19,684 nt of DNA from an uncultured Muribaculum sp. (GCA_910589555.1 CAJUTE010000048.1:1-19684), one strand, 5' to 3'; shown: positions 1 to 7,943, counted from the first letter of the stretch. Notes: generated by a model not told the origin, from the sequence alone. A program made the numbers and translations.

Positions 1-2
1 TC

Positions 3-71
3 ATCGATGAATATCGTGCATGGTTGATTGAAAATGGCGTAAGCTCCGATGAGCCCTATTTTCCCGATTAA
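3..71 (+). CDS. 3' end of an unidentified protein gene (partial)
   Basis: From the left edge, one + frame stays open for 22 codons and ends at TAA (69-71). The tail is acidic and aromatic (it contains EYRAWLIENG and ends EPYFPD). I do not recognise the family, and the piece is too short to identify. The other two + frames hit stops within nine codons, which weakly favours this one. Its start lies outside the window. Confidence 0.35.
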   Translation: MDEYRAWLIENGVSSDEPYFPD

Positions 72-116
72 TATTAGGATGATTCTTTCAGAAACATCTT
101 AATAAACAATTATCTT

Positions 117-145
117 CCGAGGGTCTCGCTACGCTCGGCCCTCGG
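117..145. repeat. Inverted repeat with 7-bp arms upstream of rsgA
   Basis: CCGAGGG (117-123) is the exact reverse complement of CCCTCGG (139-145), enclosing a 15-base loop. A second CTCGG at 134-138 can also pair with CCGAG at 117-121, so two alternative stems are possible. No T-run follows on either strand, so it is not a standard intrinsic terminator. It may be an interspersed repeat or an RNA end-forming structure for the gene ending at 71. Confidence 0.5.
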
Positions 146-157
146 CTACCGATTGAT

Positions 158-173
158 GAATCCTTGCGGATTC
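158..173. repeat. Short perfect hairpin GAATCC-TTGC-GGATTC
   Basis: A 6-bp perfect stem with a 4-base loop lies in the 267-bp gap between the partial gene and rsgA, 12 bases after the larger inverted repeat. There is no strong T-tract. It could help end the upstream transcript together with the 117-145 hairpin. I see no further gene in 72-338. Confidence 0.35.
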
Positions 174-297
174 TGATTTAGTATATACGTATCTATGCAA
201 GAATAATTGGTGAACGCCACAATCACACCGCACAATCACGCTATGGCTCCGTCGTGGAAAAATCTCACATCGTGCTCGCAATACCGAAATAAATGCT

Positions 298-305
298 TAC
301 TTTTG
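298..305 (+). promoter_or_regulatory. Candidate Bacteroidetes -7 box for rsgA
   Basis: TACTTTTG fits the Bacteroidetes primary sigma -7 consensus TAnnTTTG and lies 33 bases before the rsgA ATG. I do not see a clear TTG -33 element at the expected 19-21 base distance, so the call rests on the -7 box and position only. Confidence 0.45.
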
Positions 306-338
306 TGTTTATAACAATAGAACTACTGATTTGTGAGC

Positions 339-1274
339 ATGAAAGGTATTGTCATAAGAAATACAGGAAGCTGGTATGTGGTCCACACCGAAACCGACAA
401 GGACATAAACTGCAAGGTGAAGGGCAATTTCCGGCTTAAAGGAATACGCACCACCAATCCTGTTGCCGTAGGCGACCGCGTGGAAATAAGCGTGAATCCC
501 GACGGAAACGCCTTTATCACGGCTATTGAACCGCGTGAAAATTATATCATACGCCGCGCCAGCAATCTTTCAAAGGAATCACACATAATCGCCGCCAATG
601 TCGACCGCGCATTCCTGGTGGTGACACTGTTCCATCCCGTCACTTCAACCACATTCATAGACCGCTTCTTAGCCACCGCCGAAGCATATCGAGTGCCGGT
701 GACAATAGTCATAAACAAAGTGGATCTGCTTGATTCGGAAGAGGACAAGGAATACTGCGACGCAGTGAGCTATCTATACTCGTCGATAGGCTATGATGTG
801 ATGGAAGTTTCAGCCACCCAAGGCATAGGGATCGAGGAATTGCGCGGCAAGCTCTCGGGCAAGGTGTCGCTATTCTCCGGAAATTCAGGCGTGGGAAAAT
901 CCACATTGATCAACGCCCTGCTGCCCGGACTGAAACTTAAAACGGCTGAGATATCCGACAACCACGACACCGGGATGCACACAACCACGTTCTCCGAAAT
1001 GTTTCCACTTCCGGAAGGCGGATGGCTCATCGACACCCCGGGAGTGAAAGGCTTCGGCACGATTGACTTCGAAAAGAACGAAATAGCGCATTTCTTCCCG
1101 GAAATATTCGAGAAATCCCACGAATGCCGCTACAATAACTGCACCCACACCCACGAACCGGGATGTGCCGTGCTCGCCGCGCTTGACGAGAATCTGATAG
1201 CACAATCACGCTATAATTCCTACCTGAGCATACTCGAAGACACAAATCCTGATAAATACCGCAAACCGTTCTGA
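339..1274 (+). CDS. rsgA: Small ribosomal subunit biogenesis GTPase RsgA
   Basis: RsgA (YjeQ) is a circularly permuted GTPase that acts late in 30S subunit maturation, where it checks the decoding centre and helps release assembly factors. The 311-residue product shows an N-terminal OB-fold region, then the permuted G-motif order: G4 NKVD (126-129) precedes the Walker A motif GNSGVGKST (181-189) and DTPG. The C-terminal zinc motif CxxxxCxHxxxxxC uses C263, C268, H270 and C276, with the family's spacing. An in-frame GTG at 333 would add two residues; I chose the ATG at 339, which opens the typical MKGIVIRN. The next gene starts 2 bases after the stop, so the two are probably co-transcribed. 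Confidence 0.96.
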   Translation: MKGIVIRNTGSWYVVHTETDKDINCKVKGNFRLKGIRTTNPVAVGDRVEISVNPDGNAFITAIEPRENYIIRRASNLSKESHIIAANVDRAFLVVTLFHPVTSTTFIDRFLATAEAYRVPVTIVINKVDLLDSEEDKEYCDAVSYLYSSIGYDVMEVSATQGIGIEELRGKLSGKVSLFSGNSGVGKSTLINALLPGLKLKTAEISDNHDTGMHTTTFSEMFPLPEGGWLIDTPGVKGFGTIDFEKNEIAHFFPEIFEKSHECRYNNCTHTHEPGCAVLAALDENLIAQSRYNSYLSILEDTNPDKYRKPF

Positions 1275-1276
1275 TT

Positions 1277-1891
1277 ATGACAATCCTGAAAATGTATCCC
1301 ACGAGCCTCAACGAGAACTATCTCGAGCTCGTCACCAAAACGCTGAAGGATGGCGGAACAGTCATCTACCCCACCGACTCTCTATATGCCATAGGGTGTG
1401 ACGCATCCAACGGTCACGCCGTAGAGAAAATATGCCGTTTGAAAAACGTGGATCCGCGCCGCAGCACACTCTCGATAATATGCTCCGACATATCGCAGGC
1501 GGCAGAGTATGCCCGCATCGACAACAAAGCGTTCAAAATACTGAAGGAATATCTTCCGGGACCGTTCACATTCATCCTGCCCACGTCGCCGGCATTGCCC
1601 AAAGTGTTCAAAGGCAGAAAAGAGGTGGGCGTGAGAATCCCCGACAACAATATAGCACGCGAAATAGCCCGACGCCTTGAATCGCCTCTGCTCACCACTT
1701 CGGTTGAAATACCGGGTGATGAGACTGCCGACGCAAGATTTGCCGAGTCAATCGCAGCCCACTATGAAGATATCGCTGAAATAGTGATTGATGGCGGCGA
1801 GGGAGCCGGAACCCCCTCTACCGTTGTGGATGTGACCGACAGCTCTTCGCCGGTCATAGTACGCCAAGGACTTGGCGAGTTTGATCAGTGA
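1277..1891 (+). CDS. Sua5/YciO/YrdC-domain protein (YciO-like; possible threonylcarbamoyl-AMP synthase)
   Basis: This 204-residue protein is a single YrdC domain. TsaC/Sua5 members make threonylcarbamoyl-AMP from threonine, bicarbonate and ATP for the t6A modification of ANN-decoding tRNAs. Seen here: YPTDSLYAIGCD (31-42), a basic stretch RRSTLSIICSDIS (61-73), PGPFTFIL (94-101) and GVRIPDNNIA (118-127). In canonical TsaC/Sua5 an SxN motif completes the nucleotide site; here the matching site reads TTSVEIPG (140-147), so the Asn is replaced by Glu. Together with the SIICSDIS segment this resembles the YciO branch, whose t6A activity is uncertain. It begins 2 bases after rsgA, and its stop touches the stop of the convergent nitroreductase gene. 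Membership in the superfamily is sure; the exact reaction is not. Confidence 0.85.
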   Translation: MTILKMYPTSLNENYLELVTKTLKDGGTVIYPTDSLYAIGCDASNGHAVEKICRLKNVDPRRSTLSIICSDISQAAEYARIDNKAFKILKEYLPGPFTFILPTSPALPKVFKGRKEVGVRIPDNNIAREIARRLESPLLTTSVEIPGDETADARFAESIAAHYEDIAEIVIDGGEGAGTPSTVVDVTDSSSPVIVRQGLGEFDQ

Positions 1892-2518
1892 TTACCACTT
1901 ATTGTAATGCACATTCTCAGGGACCCACTTGTCTTTAGGGGTCTGCTCTCCCACAGGATAGCCCACAGGAACTACTGAAAGCGGAATGATATTAGCAGGC
2001 AATCCTAACGCGCGCTGCACACCCTCCACACGATCCTGAAGAGGATATACGCCGGTCCACACCGCACCGAGTCCGAGAGCATGGGCGGCAAGAAGGAGGT
2101 TTTCAGTGGCAGCCGACACATCCTGAATCCAAAAGTCGCGTCCGTCGCCCTCTATCGCCTTGTTCATGTCACCGCAGGTGACTATCGCAAGCGGAGCATG
2201 GGACAACATTTTAGCGTATGGAAGCGCCGATACAAGCGAATCGATTGCCTCACGGCGGTCAAGCACGATAAACGCCCATGGCTGCTTGTTGACCGCTGTC
2301 GGTGCAGCCATAGCGGCACGGAGCAGCAACTCCACGGTATCCTGAGGGATAGCCCTGTCAGGTTGATATTGACGCACACTTGTGCGTGTCTCGATACATT
2401 GCAGCACTGCCGCAGTGTCAAATTCTGTTACATCCATAGCCGGAGTGTCGATTTTTTGATTACAGCCGACGAAAAGAGCCGATAGAGCCACGCCGGCAAC
2501 AAGTTTTGTTATATTCAT
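1892..2518 (-). CDS. Nitroreductase-family flavoprotein with a lipoprotein-type signal peptide
   Basis: The 208-residue product has the nitroreductase fold signature: RTSVRQYQPDRAIP near residues 46-59 (FMN phosphate contact), AAMAAPTAVNKQPWAFIVLD, and GLGAVWTGVYP followed by VVPVGYPVGE near the end. Family members are FMN- and NAD(P)H-dependent reductases of nitro compounds, quinones or other electrophiles; the substrate cannot be told. The unusual part is the N-terminus: a hydrophobic segment ending LFVGC (C19) looks like a lipobox, implying a membrane-anchored exported flavoenzyme. A start at the in-frame ATG at 2435-2437 (M28) would remove the signal and give a cytosolic enzyme. The start lies 36 bases after priA, so co-transcription is plausible. 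The stop directly abuts the convergent YrdC-domain gene. Confidence 0.88.
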   Translation of the reverse strand: MNITKLVAGVALSALFVGCNQKIDTPAMDVTEFDTAAVLQCIETRTSVRQYQPDRAIPQDTVELLLRAAMAAPTAVNKQPWAFIVLDRREAIDSLVSALPYAKMLSHAPLAIVTCGDMNKAIEGDGRDFWIQDVSAATENLLLAAHALGLGAVWTGVYPLQDRVEGVQRALGLPANIIPLSVVPVGYPVGEQTPKDKWVPENVHYNKW

Positions 2519-2554
2519 AAATTCAGAACAATTATTTATTTCAAATAGTTTTAA

Positions 2555-5035
2555 TCAGCCCGGATCCACATCATAATACACCATGAGCGACCGGAACTCC
2601 TTATATTCCATAAACTTCTCATATACTTCCCTGAGAAGCGATTTCACTTTAGCCATCGACGCGCCTACCTCAACCTTAAGCATTATCTTGCGGATGTAGA
2701 GCGACTGGATGCGCGACACATGGGGTTCATCGGGTCCGAAAACACGGTTGCCAAGCAGCCCCCGCAAATGCTCGGCGTAGAGCGCCGACACCCTTATCAA
2801 CGGCTCCTCCTCACGGTGCTTCAGATAGATGTTGATAACTCGCGTGAACGGAGGATAGTTGAACCGGCGGCGCTCCTCAAGCTCATGATTGTAAAAACCT
2901 GTGTAATTATGAGCTTGCAGATAGCCTATCACCGGATGCGACGGCTGGGTAGTCTGCACCACCACCATCCCCCTTTCGCTGCGCCGCCCCGCCCTGCCGG
3001 CGACCTGTTCGAGCATATTGAATGCTCTTTCAGCCGAGCGGAAATCAGGGAAATTGATCAACGTATCGGCGTTAAGAACACCCACAAGACTCACTCTATC
3101 GAAATCAAGACCCTTTGTCACCATCTGGGTACCCACAAGAATATCGGCTTTCCCCTTGGAAAAATCGGTTATAATGTTCTCATAGCTGTCCTTGTTGCGT
3201 GTGGTGTCGAGATCCATGCGCAGAGTCTTCGCCTCCTTGAAAGTGGCTTCAATGATATCCTCTATGCGCTCCGTGCCATAGCCATGCACCTCGATCGCCG
3301 GCTCTTTGCAAGCAGGGCATATCGTGGGCAGGCGGTAGGTGGCGCCGCAATAATGGCACACCATCTCTCCGGCTCGGCGGTGATAAGTGAGCGACACGTC
3401 GCAATTCTGGCATTTTGGCACAAATCCGCATTGACGGCACAGCACCACCGGAGCGAAACCGCGACGGTTATGGAAAAATATAAGCTGCTCCTTCTTTCCA
3501 AGACGTTCACGCGACAATTGAGCCAACGGAAATGAGAGCGGACCCGACAGACGGTTGCGCTTGCGCTCATCATTCATGTCGACCACCATTATTTCGGGCA
3601 ATTTCACGCCCTCATATCGCTCCGACAACGTGACGAGCCCATAACGCCCCGATGTAGCCTTATAATATGTCTCTATCGCCGGCGTGGCGCTCCCAAGCAA
3701 GGTCTTCGCCCCGTGCATCGACGCAAGCACGGTGGCGCAGTCACGCGCGTTGTAGCGCGGAGCGGGATCGAACTGCTTGTAGCTCGACTCATGCTCCTCA
3801 TCGACTATCACTATCCCAAGATTGGAGAATGGAAGGAAAAGCGAGCTGCGCGCCCCTATCACCACGCATGGCGACGGATCGTTGAGCACACGCTTCCATA
3901 TATCCACACGCTCATTGTCGGAAAACTTTGAGTGATATATCACCACCTTTTCGCCAAACACTTTCTGCAATCGCCGGGTGAGCTGTGTAGTGAGCGCGAT
4001 CTCAGGCACGAGATAAAGCGCCTGCTCTCCTTTCTTCAGAATGAAGTCGATGAGATGTATATATATTTCAGTTTTGCCGCTCGACGTTACGCCGTGGAGC
4101 AGCACTATATCTTTCTCCAGAAAACCGTTGTGAATGGCACGCAACGCCCCATTCTGCGGTGCGGTAAGCACAGGCAGCTCGCCCACCGCCGGTCCGAGGT
4201 ATTTGAACCGGCTTATCTCGCGGGTATATGTCTCAAGCACACCCTTCGCCACCACAGCCGAAAGGATGGCGGGAGTGAGCCCGGTGCTTTCAAGCAACTG
4301 CGCTTTCGTGACTTCGCAAGGGATGCCGCGTCCTGTGTTCTTATTGATCATGTCGATCATCGCCACAAGCAGTTTCTCCTGCTTCTTGGAGGTTCTAACG
4401 GTGTCAAACGCCCGGTGCATCGCTTCGCTATCATTACGGTCCACGGCGAGCCTCACACAAGTCTCCTTCTTGACACGGTAACGCTCCACGAGCTTCTCAT
4501 GGATCATCACCACACCCTTTTCAAGCATCCTCGCCACAAGCGACTCCACATTCTGCATTCCGGTCTTGCGGCTTATCTCGGCAGGGGTCATGCGTCCGTT
4601 ATGGTCAAGGGTCTGGGCAACGACAGCCTCCCGCTCCGACAAGCGGTCGTCGGGACTCTCCTCATAATCACTGTTGATCTCGACAAATGTCTCACTCTCG
4701 ACTTTAAGACCCGCCGGTACAGCCGCCTTATATATGTCGCCGAGCGAACAAAGATAGTATTGCGACATCCATTCCCACAACTTGAGCTGCGGATGCTTCA
4801 ATATGGGCTTTTCATCAAGTAGCGAATATATCTCCTTCACGTCAAAACCTTGCGGAGCCACCGGCGTGACGGCAACGACAATAGCCGTGTAAAACTTCTT
4901 CTTGCCAAATGGCACCACTACACGATGACCCACGGCAATTTTCCCCGACATAGCTGCCGGAATGCGATAGGTGAAGGTGCAGTAAAGAGGCAAAGGCAGT
5001 ATCACCTCGGCGTATGTAGTGTTTTCAATTGACAT
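2555..5035 (-). CDS. priA: Primosomal protein N' (replication restart helicase PriA)
   Basis: PriA is a 3'-to-5' superfamily 2 DNA helicase that recognises stalled forks and reloads the replisome. The 826-residue protein shows the N-terminal 3'-DNA-binding domain (about 1-110), a winged-helix region, Walker A GVTSSGKT (315-322), the DEEH box (412-415) and GSATP (448-452). The zinc-binding insertion has all eight cysteines (533, 536, 542, 545, 560, 563, 573, 576), followed by the helicase C-terminal domain with VAGRAGR. It is longer than the roughly 730-residue E. coli protein, through extra sequence between the DNA-binding domain and the helicase core. The ATG at 5033-5035 fits the conserved N-terminus and a well-placed upstream promoter. 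It is divergent from ftsY. Confidence 0.97.
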   Translation of the reverse strand: MSIENTTYAEVILPLPLYCTFTYRIPAAMSGKIAVGHRVVVPFGKKKFYTAIVVAVTPVAPQGFDVKEIYSLLDEKPILKHPQLKLWEWMSQYYLCSLGDIYKAAVPAGLKVESETFVEINSDYEESPDDRLSEREAVVAQTLDHNGRMTPAEISRKTGMQNVESLVARMLEKGVVMIHEKLVERYRVKKETCVRLAVDRNDSEAMHRAFDTVRTSKKQEKLLVAMIDMINKNTGRGIPCEVTKAQLLESTGLTPAILSAVVAKGVLETYTREISRFKYLGPAVGELPVLTAPQNGALRAIHNGFLEKDIVLLHGVTSSGKTEIYIHLIDFILKKGEQALYLVPEIALTTQLTRRLQKVFGEKVVIYHSKFSDNERVDIWKRVLNDPSPCVVIGARSSLFLPFSNLGIVIVDEEHESSYKQFDPAPRYNARDCATVLASMHGAKTLLGSATPAIETYYKATSGRYGLVTLSERYEGVKLPEIMVVDMNDERKRNRLSGPLSFPLAQLSRERLGKKEQLIFFHNRRGFAPVVLCRQCGFVPKCQNCDVSLTYHRRAGEMVCHYCGATYRLPTICPACKEPAIEVHGYGTERIEDIIEATFKEAKTLRMDLDTTRNKDSYENIITDFSKGKADILVGTQMVTKGLDFDRVSLVGVLNADTLINFPDFRSAERAFNMLEQVAGRAGRRSERGMVVVQTTQPSHPVIGYLQAHNYTGFYNHELEERRRFNYPPFTRVINIYLKHREEEPLIRVSALYAEHLRGLLGNRVFGPDEPHVSRIQSLYIRKIMLKVEVGASMAKVKSLLREVYEKFMEYKEFRSLMVYYDVDPG

Positions 5036-5066
5036 CCGCTTCCAAGAGATTGAGTTGAATTATTCT

Positions 5067-5098
5067 GTAAAGATAGCTATTTTTTCCGTAAAGGCAAC
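5067..5098 (-). promoter_or_regulatory. priA promoter (Bacteroidetes type)
   Basis: On the - strand, GTTG (5095-5098) is followed after 19 bases by TATCTTTAC (5067-5075), close to the TTG-N19-21-TAnnTTTG consensus. It lies about 32 bases upstream of the priA ATG. The last consensus G is replaced by A. Confidence 0.6.
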
Positions 5099-5129
5099 GC
5101 CAACATAAATTGAAAATGCGAGTTCTAAA

Positions 5130-5160
5130 TTGCAAGTTTAAAGAGTATTTAGTAACTTTG
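5130..5160 (+). promoter_or_regulatory. ftsY-rimO promoter (Bacteroidetes type)
   Basis: TTG (5130-5132), a 20-base spacer and TAACTTTG (5153-5160) give a full match to TAnnTTTG with a good -33 element. The -7 box lies 21 bases before the ftsY ATG. No Shine-Dalgarno sequence is visible, as is usual in this phylum. Confidence 0.75.
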
Positions 5161-5181
5161 CAGCCAAACTAATTAGTACTG

Positions 5182-6144
5182 ATGGGAATATTCAGCTTCT
5201 TCTCCAAAGAGAAAAAAGAGACACTTGACAAGGGTCTTGAACGCACAAAACAAGGCGTATTTTCGAAAATCGCACGCGCGGTAGCCGGAAAATCAAAAAT
5301 TGACGATGAAATACTCGATAATCTTGAAGAGGTTTTCATCACATCTGACGTGGGTGTCGAAACCACATTGAAGATTATCGAACGCATCGAAAAAAGAGTG
5401 GCTCGCGACAAATATGTCAACTCATCCGAGCTCAACCAGCTTCTCTGCGAAGAGATCACCGAACTGCTTGCCGAAAACAACAACGAGTCGGCACAGGAAG
5501 ACTTTACCGTGCCACCCACCCACAAACCCCATGTGATAATGGTGGTGGGCGTGAATGGCGTCGGCAAAACAACTACTATCGGAAAGCTCGCCCATCAATT
5601 CAAGGCTGCCGGCAACAAAGTGATGCTCGGCGCCGCCGACACTTTCCGCGCCGCCGCTGTCGAGCAGCTCGACGTGTGGGGAGAACGTGCCGGAGTACCC
5701 GTCATCAAGCAAAAACTTGGCGCCGACCCGGCTTCAGTGGCATTTGACACGCTGCAATCGGCAAAAGCCAATGACGTGGATGTCGCCATCATCGACACCG
5801 CAGGACGACTGCACAACAAGAAAGGGCTCATGGACGAGCTCACCAAGATAAAGAACGTGATGCAGAAAGTGGTGCCCGACGCTCCCCATGAAGTGCTGCT
5901 GGTGCTCGACGGCTCAACCGGACAAAACGCATTTGAACAAGCCAAGCAATTTGTGGCAGCAACCAACGTCAACGGTCTTGCCATAACCAAACTTGACGGC
6001 ACGGCAAAGGGCGGCGTGGTGATCGGCATAAGCGACCAATTCAAAATCCCGGTGAAATACATAGGTCTGGGAGAAGGCATCGAAGACCTTCAGGTGTTCC
6101 ACAAAAACGAATTCGTAAAGTCACTATTCGGCTCTGAAATCTGA
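5182..6144 (+). CDS. ftsY: Signal recognition particle receptor FtsY
   Basis: FtsY is the SRP receptor GTPase at the inner membrane; it pairs with Ffh to deliver ribosome-nascent chains to the Sec translocon. The 320-residue product has a short N-terminal helix with aromatic and basic residues (MGIFSFFSKEKK) that may act as the lipid-binding helix. The long acidic A domain of E. coli FtsY is absent, as in many bacteria. The N domain spans about 20-100. The G domain carries GVNGVGKT (123-130), DTFRAAA (153-159), DTAGR (205-209), TKLD (269-272) and GTAKGG. Its TGA overlaps the rimO ATG by one base, indicating translational coupling. A dedicated promoter sits just upstream. Confidence 0.97.
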   Translation: MGIFSFFSKEKKETLDKGLERTKQGVFSKIARAVAGKSKIDDEILDNLEEVFITSDVGVETTLKIIERIEKRVARDKYVNSSELNQLLCEEITELLAENNNESAQEDFTVPPTHKPHVIMVVGVNGVGKTTTIGKLAHQFKAAGNKVMLGAADTFRAAAVEQLDVWGERAGVPVIKQKLGADPASVAFDTLQSAKANDVDVAIIDTAGRLHNKKGLMDELTKIKNVMQKVVPDAPHEVLLVLDGSTGQNAFEQAKQFVAATNVNGLAITKLDGTAKGGVVIGISDQFKIPVKYIGLGEGIEDLQVFHKNEFVKSLFGSEI

Positions 6145-7442
6145 TGGCTCGCAGGAAAGTGGATGTGATAACGCTCGGATGCTCGAAGAATCTTGTCGAC
6201 AGCGAGCGGCTGATGGGAATGTTTGAGGATGCGGGATTTGACGCTTGCCATGAGCCTGAAAAACTGCGCGGCGACATAGTCGTGGTCAACACCTGCGGCT
6301 TCATAGGCGACGCAAAAGAGGAATCAATCAATGAGATCCTTCAGCAGATAGCCAATAAAGATGCCGGCGCCGTGAAGGAGCTCTATGTCATGGGATGCTT
6401 GTCGCAACGCTACCTCAACGAACTTAAAGCAGAGATGCCCGAGGTCGATGCATGGTACGGAAAATTTGACTGGCACAATCTCGTGAAATCGCTCTCGGCA
6501 AAAAATCCCGGCATTGCAAAATATGACCGCCGCATCACCACTCCGCGACATCACGCCTACATCAAGATAGCAGAGGGGTGCAACCGCTTCTGCGCATTCT
6601 GTGCCATTCCGCTCATCACCGGGCGATTCCACTCGCGTCCTATCGAAGAAATTCTGTCGGAAGTGGAACATCTTGCCGCTAAAGGCACCAAAGAGTTCAA
6701 CATCATCGCCCAGGATTTGTCAAGCTACGGCTATGACCTCGACGGTCGCTCGCACCTTGCCGAGCTTATCGACCGCATGGCTGACATAGACGGAGTGAAA
6801 CGCATACGCCTCCACTACGCCTATCCGGCTCAATTCCCCATGGATATTCTCGACGTGATGGCTAAGCGCGACAATGTGTGCAAATATCTCGACATAGCCT
6901 TGCAGCACATCAGCGACAACGTGCTCGCCAATATGCGCCGCCACATAGACTCCAAGGGCACACGCCAACTTCTCGACGAGATAAGGCAGCGTGTTCCGGG
7001 AATACACATCCGCACCACTCTCATGACCGGATTTCCGGGAGAGGGCGAAAAGGAGTTTGAGGAGCTGAAGGAATTTGTGAAAGAGCAGCGTTTTGAACGC
7101 ATGGGCGCATTTGCTTACTGCGAGGAGGATGACACTTACGCCGCAAAAAATTTCGCCGACGACATACCACAGGAAGTGAAACAAGCACGTCTTGACGAGC
7201 TGATGGCTATCCAGGAGGAAATATCCCTTGCACACAATGAAGCGAAGATAGGCAAGCGTCTGAGCGTGATTATCGACCGCGAGGATGAGGACTATTACGT
7301 GGGACGCACGGAATATGACTCCCCTGAAGTTGATCCGGAAGTGCTCGTGAAAAAGGACCGGAAGCTTGCCACAGGCGAATTCTACGATGTGATTATTGAA
7401 AGCGCCATGCCATTTGAGCTGATAGGCAGGATAGCCGATTAA
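6144..7442 (+). CDS. rimO: Ribosomal protein uS12 methylthiotransferase RimO
   Basis: RimO is a radical-SAM enzyme with two [4Fe-4S] clusters that methylthiolates a conserved aspartate of ribosomal protein uS12. The 432-residue protein has the N-terminal methylthiotransferase domain with cluster cysteines C13, C51 and C85, the radical-SAM motif CNRFCAFC (C146, C150, C153), and a C-terminal TRAM domain from about residue 365. The N-terminus VDVITLGCSKNLVDSE and the SSYGYDL segment are typical of RimO rather than MiaB. Its ATG overlaps the ftsY stop (TGATG), so the two form an operon. Its TAA ends one base from the stop of the convergent nrdG, leaving no room for a terminator. Confidence 0.96.
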   Translation: MARRKVDVITLGCSKNLVDSERLMGMFEDAGFDACHEPEKLRGDIVVVNTCGFIGDAKEESINEILQQIANKDAGAVKELYVMGCLSQRYLNELKAEMPEVDAWYGKFDWHNLVKSLSAKNPGIAKYDRRITTPRHHAYIKIAEGCNRFCAFCAIPLITGRFHSRPIEEILSEVEHLAAKGTKEFNIIAQDLSSYGYDLDGRSHLAELIDRMADIDGVKRIRLHYAYPAQFPMDILDVMAKRDNVCKYLDIALQHISDNVLANMRRHIDSKGTRQLLDEIRQRVPGIHIRTTLMTGFPGEGEKEFEELKEFVKEQRFERMGAFAYCEEDDTYAAKNFADDIPQEVKQARLDELMAIQEEISLAHNEAKIGKRLSVIIDREDEDYYVGRTEYDSPEVDPEVLVKKDRKLATGEFYDVIIESAMPFELIGRIAD

Positions 7443-7443
7443 G

Positions 7444-7929
7444 CTAATAACACCGCCATTCCACAACGGCACCGGGCGTCGATGCCGCAACATCCACAAG
7501 ACGCTGATTGGACGACCCGCGGAAACGCAAGGTCACGTCGCGCAACGCTTCGACAAACCTGCCGTCGACAAGCACGTCGATATTTTCCAGCAGATCGGCA
7601 AAACGAGGTTCTGTCGCCACCTCTTCATAGGTGTAGCCGGTATAGCACCACACCGTTCTTCCGTCAGCTTTCAGCCGCCGGGCAAGTTCCCCCACCCCTT
7701 CGGCTTGCAGCAACGGATCGCCGCCGGAAAAAGTCACATTAAAATCATTCTCATCTATGACCGCCATTATCTCGTCGATGCTCATCTCCACTCCTCCGGC
7801 AGCATCCCACGACTGAGGATTGTGGCATCCGGGGCAATGATGGCTGCAACCGGCGAAATAAATAGAAGTGCGGAGCCCCGGTCCGTCGACCGAAGTTCCG
7901 CCCACTATATCAAGAACTCTCAATTTCAT
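7444..7929 (-). CDS. nrdG: Anaerobic ribonucleotide reductase activating protein NrdG
   Basis: NrdG is the radical-SAM activase that places the glycyl radical on NrdD. The 161-residue product is of usual length and carries CSHHCPGC (C28, C32, C35) for the [4Fe-4S] cluster, the SAM-contacting SGGDP (68-72), and VWCYTGYTYEE. The N-terminus DIVGGTSVDGPGLRTSIYFAGC is characteristic of the family. It lies 14 bases downstream of nrdD on the same strand and is surely co-transcribed with it. It ends in TAG one base from the end of rimO. Confidence 0.95.
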   Translation of the reverse strand: MKLRVLDIVGGTSVDGPGLRTSIYFAGCSHHCPGCHNPQSWDAAGGVEMSIDEIMAVIDENDFNVTFSGGDPLLQAEGVGELARRLKADGRTVWCYTGYTYEEVATEPRFADLLENIDVLVDGRFVEALRDVTLRFRGSSNQRLVDVAASTPGAVVEWRCY

Positions 7930-7943
7930 AGTTCCTTTTTCGA

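Noticed and set aside
230..244. 15-base identity between the gap upstream of rsgA and the 3' end of rsgA (1200-1214)
   Set aside because: The match does not extend on either side, and one chance 15-base match in a window of this size is not surprising.
1891..1908. Hairpin ATTAC/GTAAT as a bidirectional terminator
   Set aside because: The stem has only five mostly A/T pairs with an 8-base loop and no T-run, and lies inside the nitroreductase coding end.
2720..3535. 271-codon open frame on the + strand
   Set aside because: It lies wholly antisense to priA, has no recognisable domain and shows the His/Arg-rich composition of a shadow frame in GC-rich coding DNA.
3932..4822. 296-codon open frame on the + strand
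   Set aside because: It is antisense to priA, with no motif and no promoter; priA's conserved domains explain this DNA.
6720..7499. 259-codon open frame on the - strand
   Set aside because: It is antisense to the 3' part of rimO and runs into nrdG; no family features, whereas rimO is well supported.
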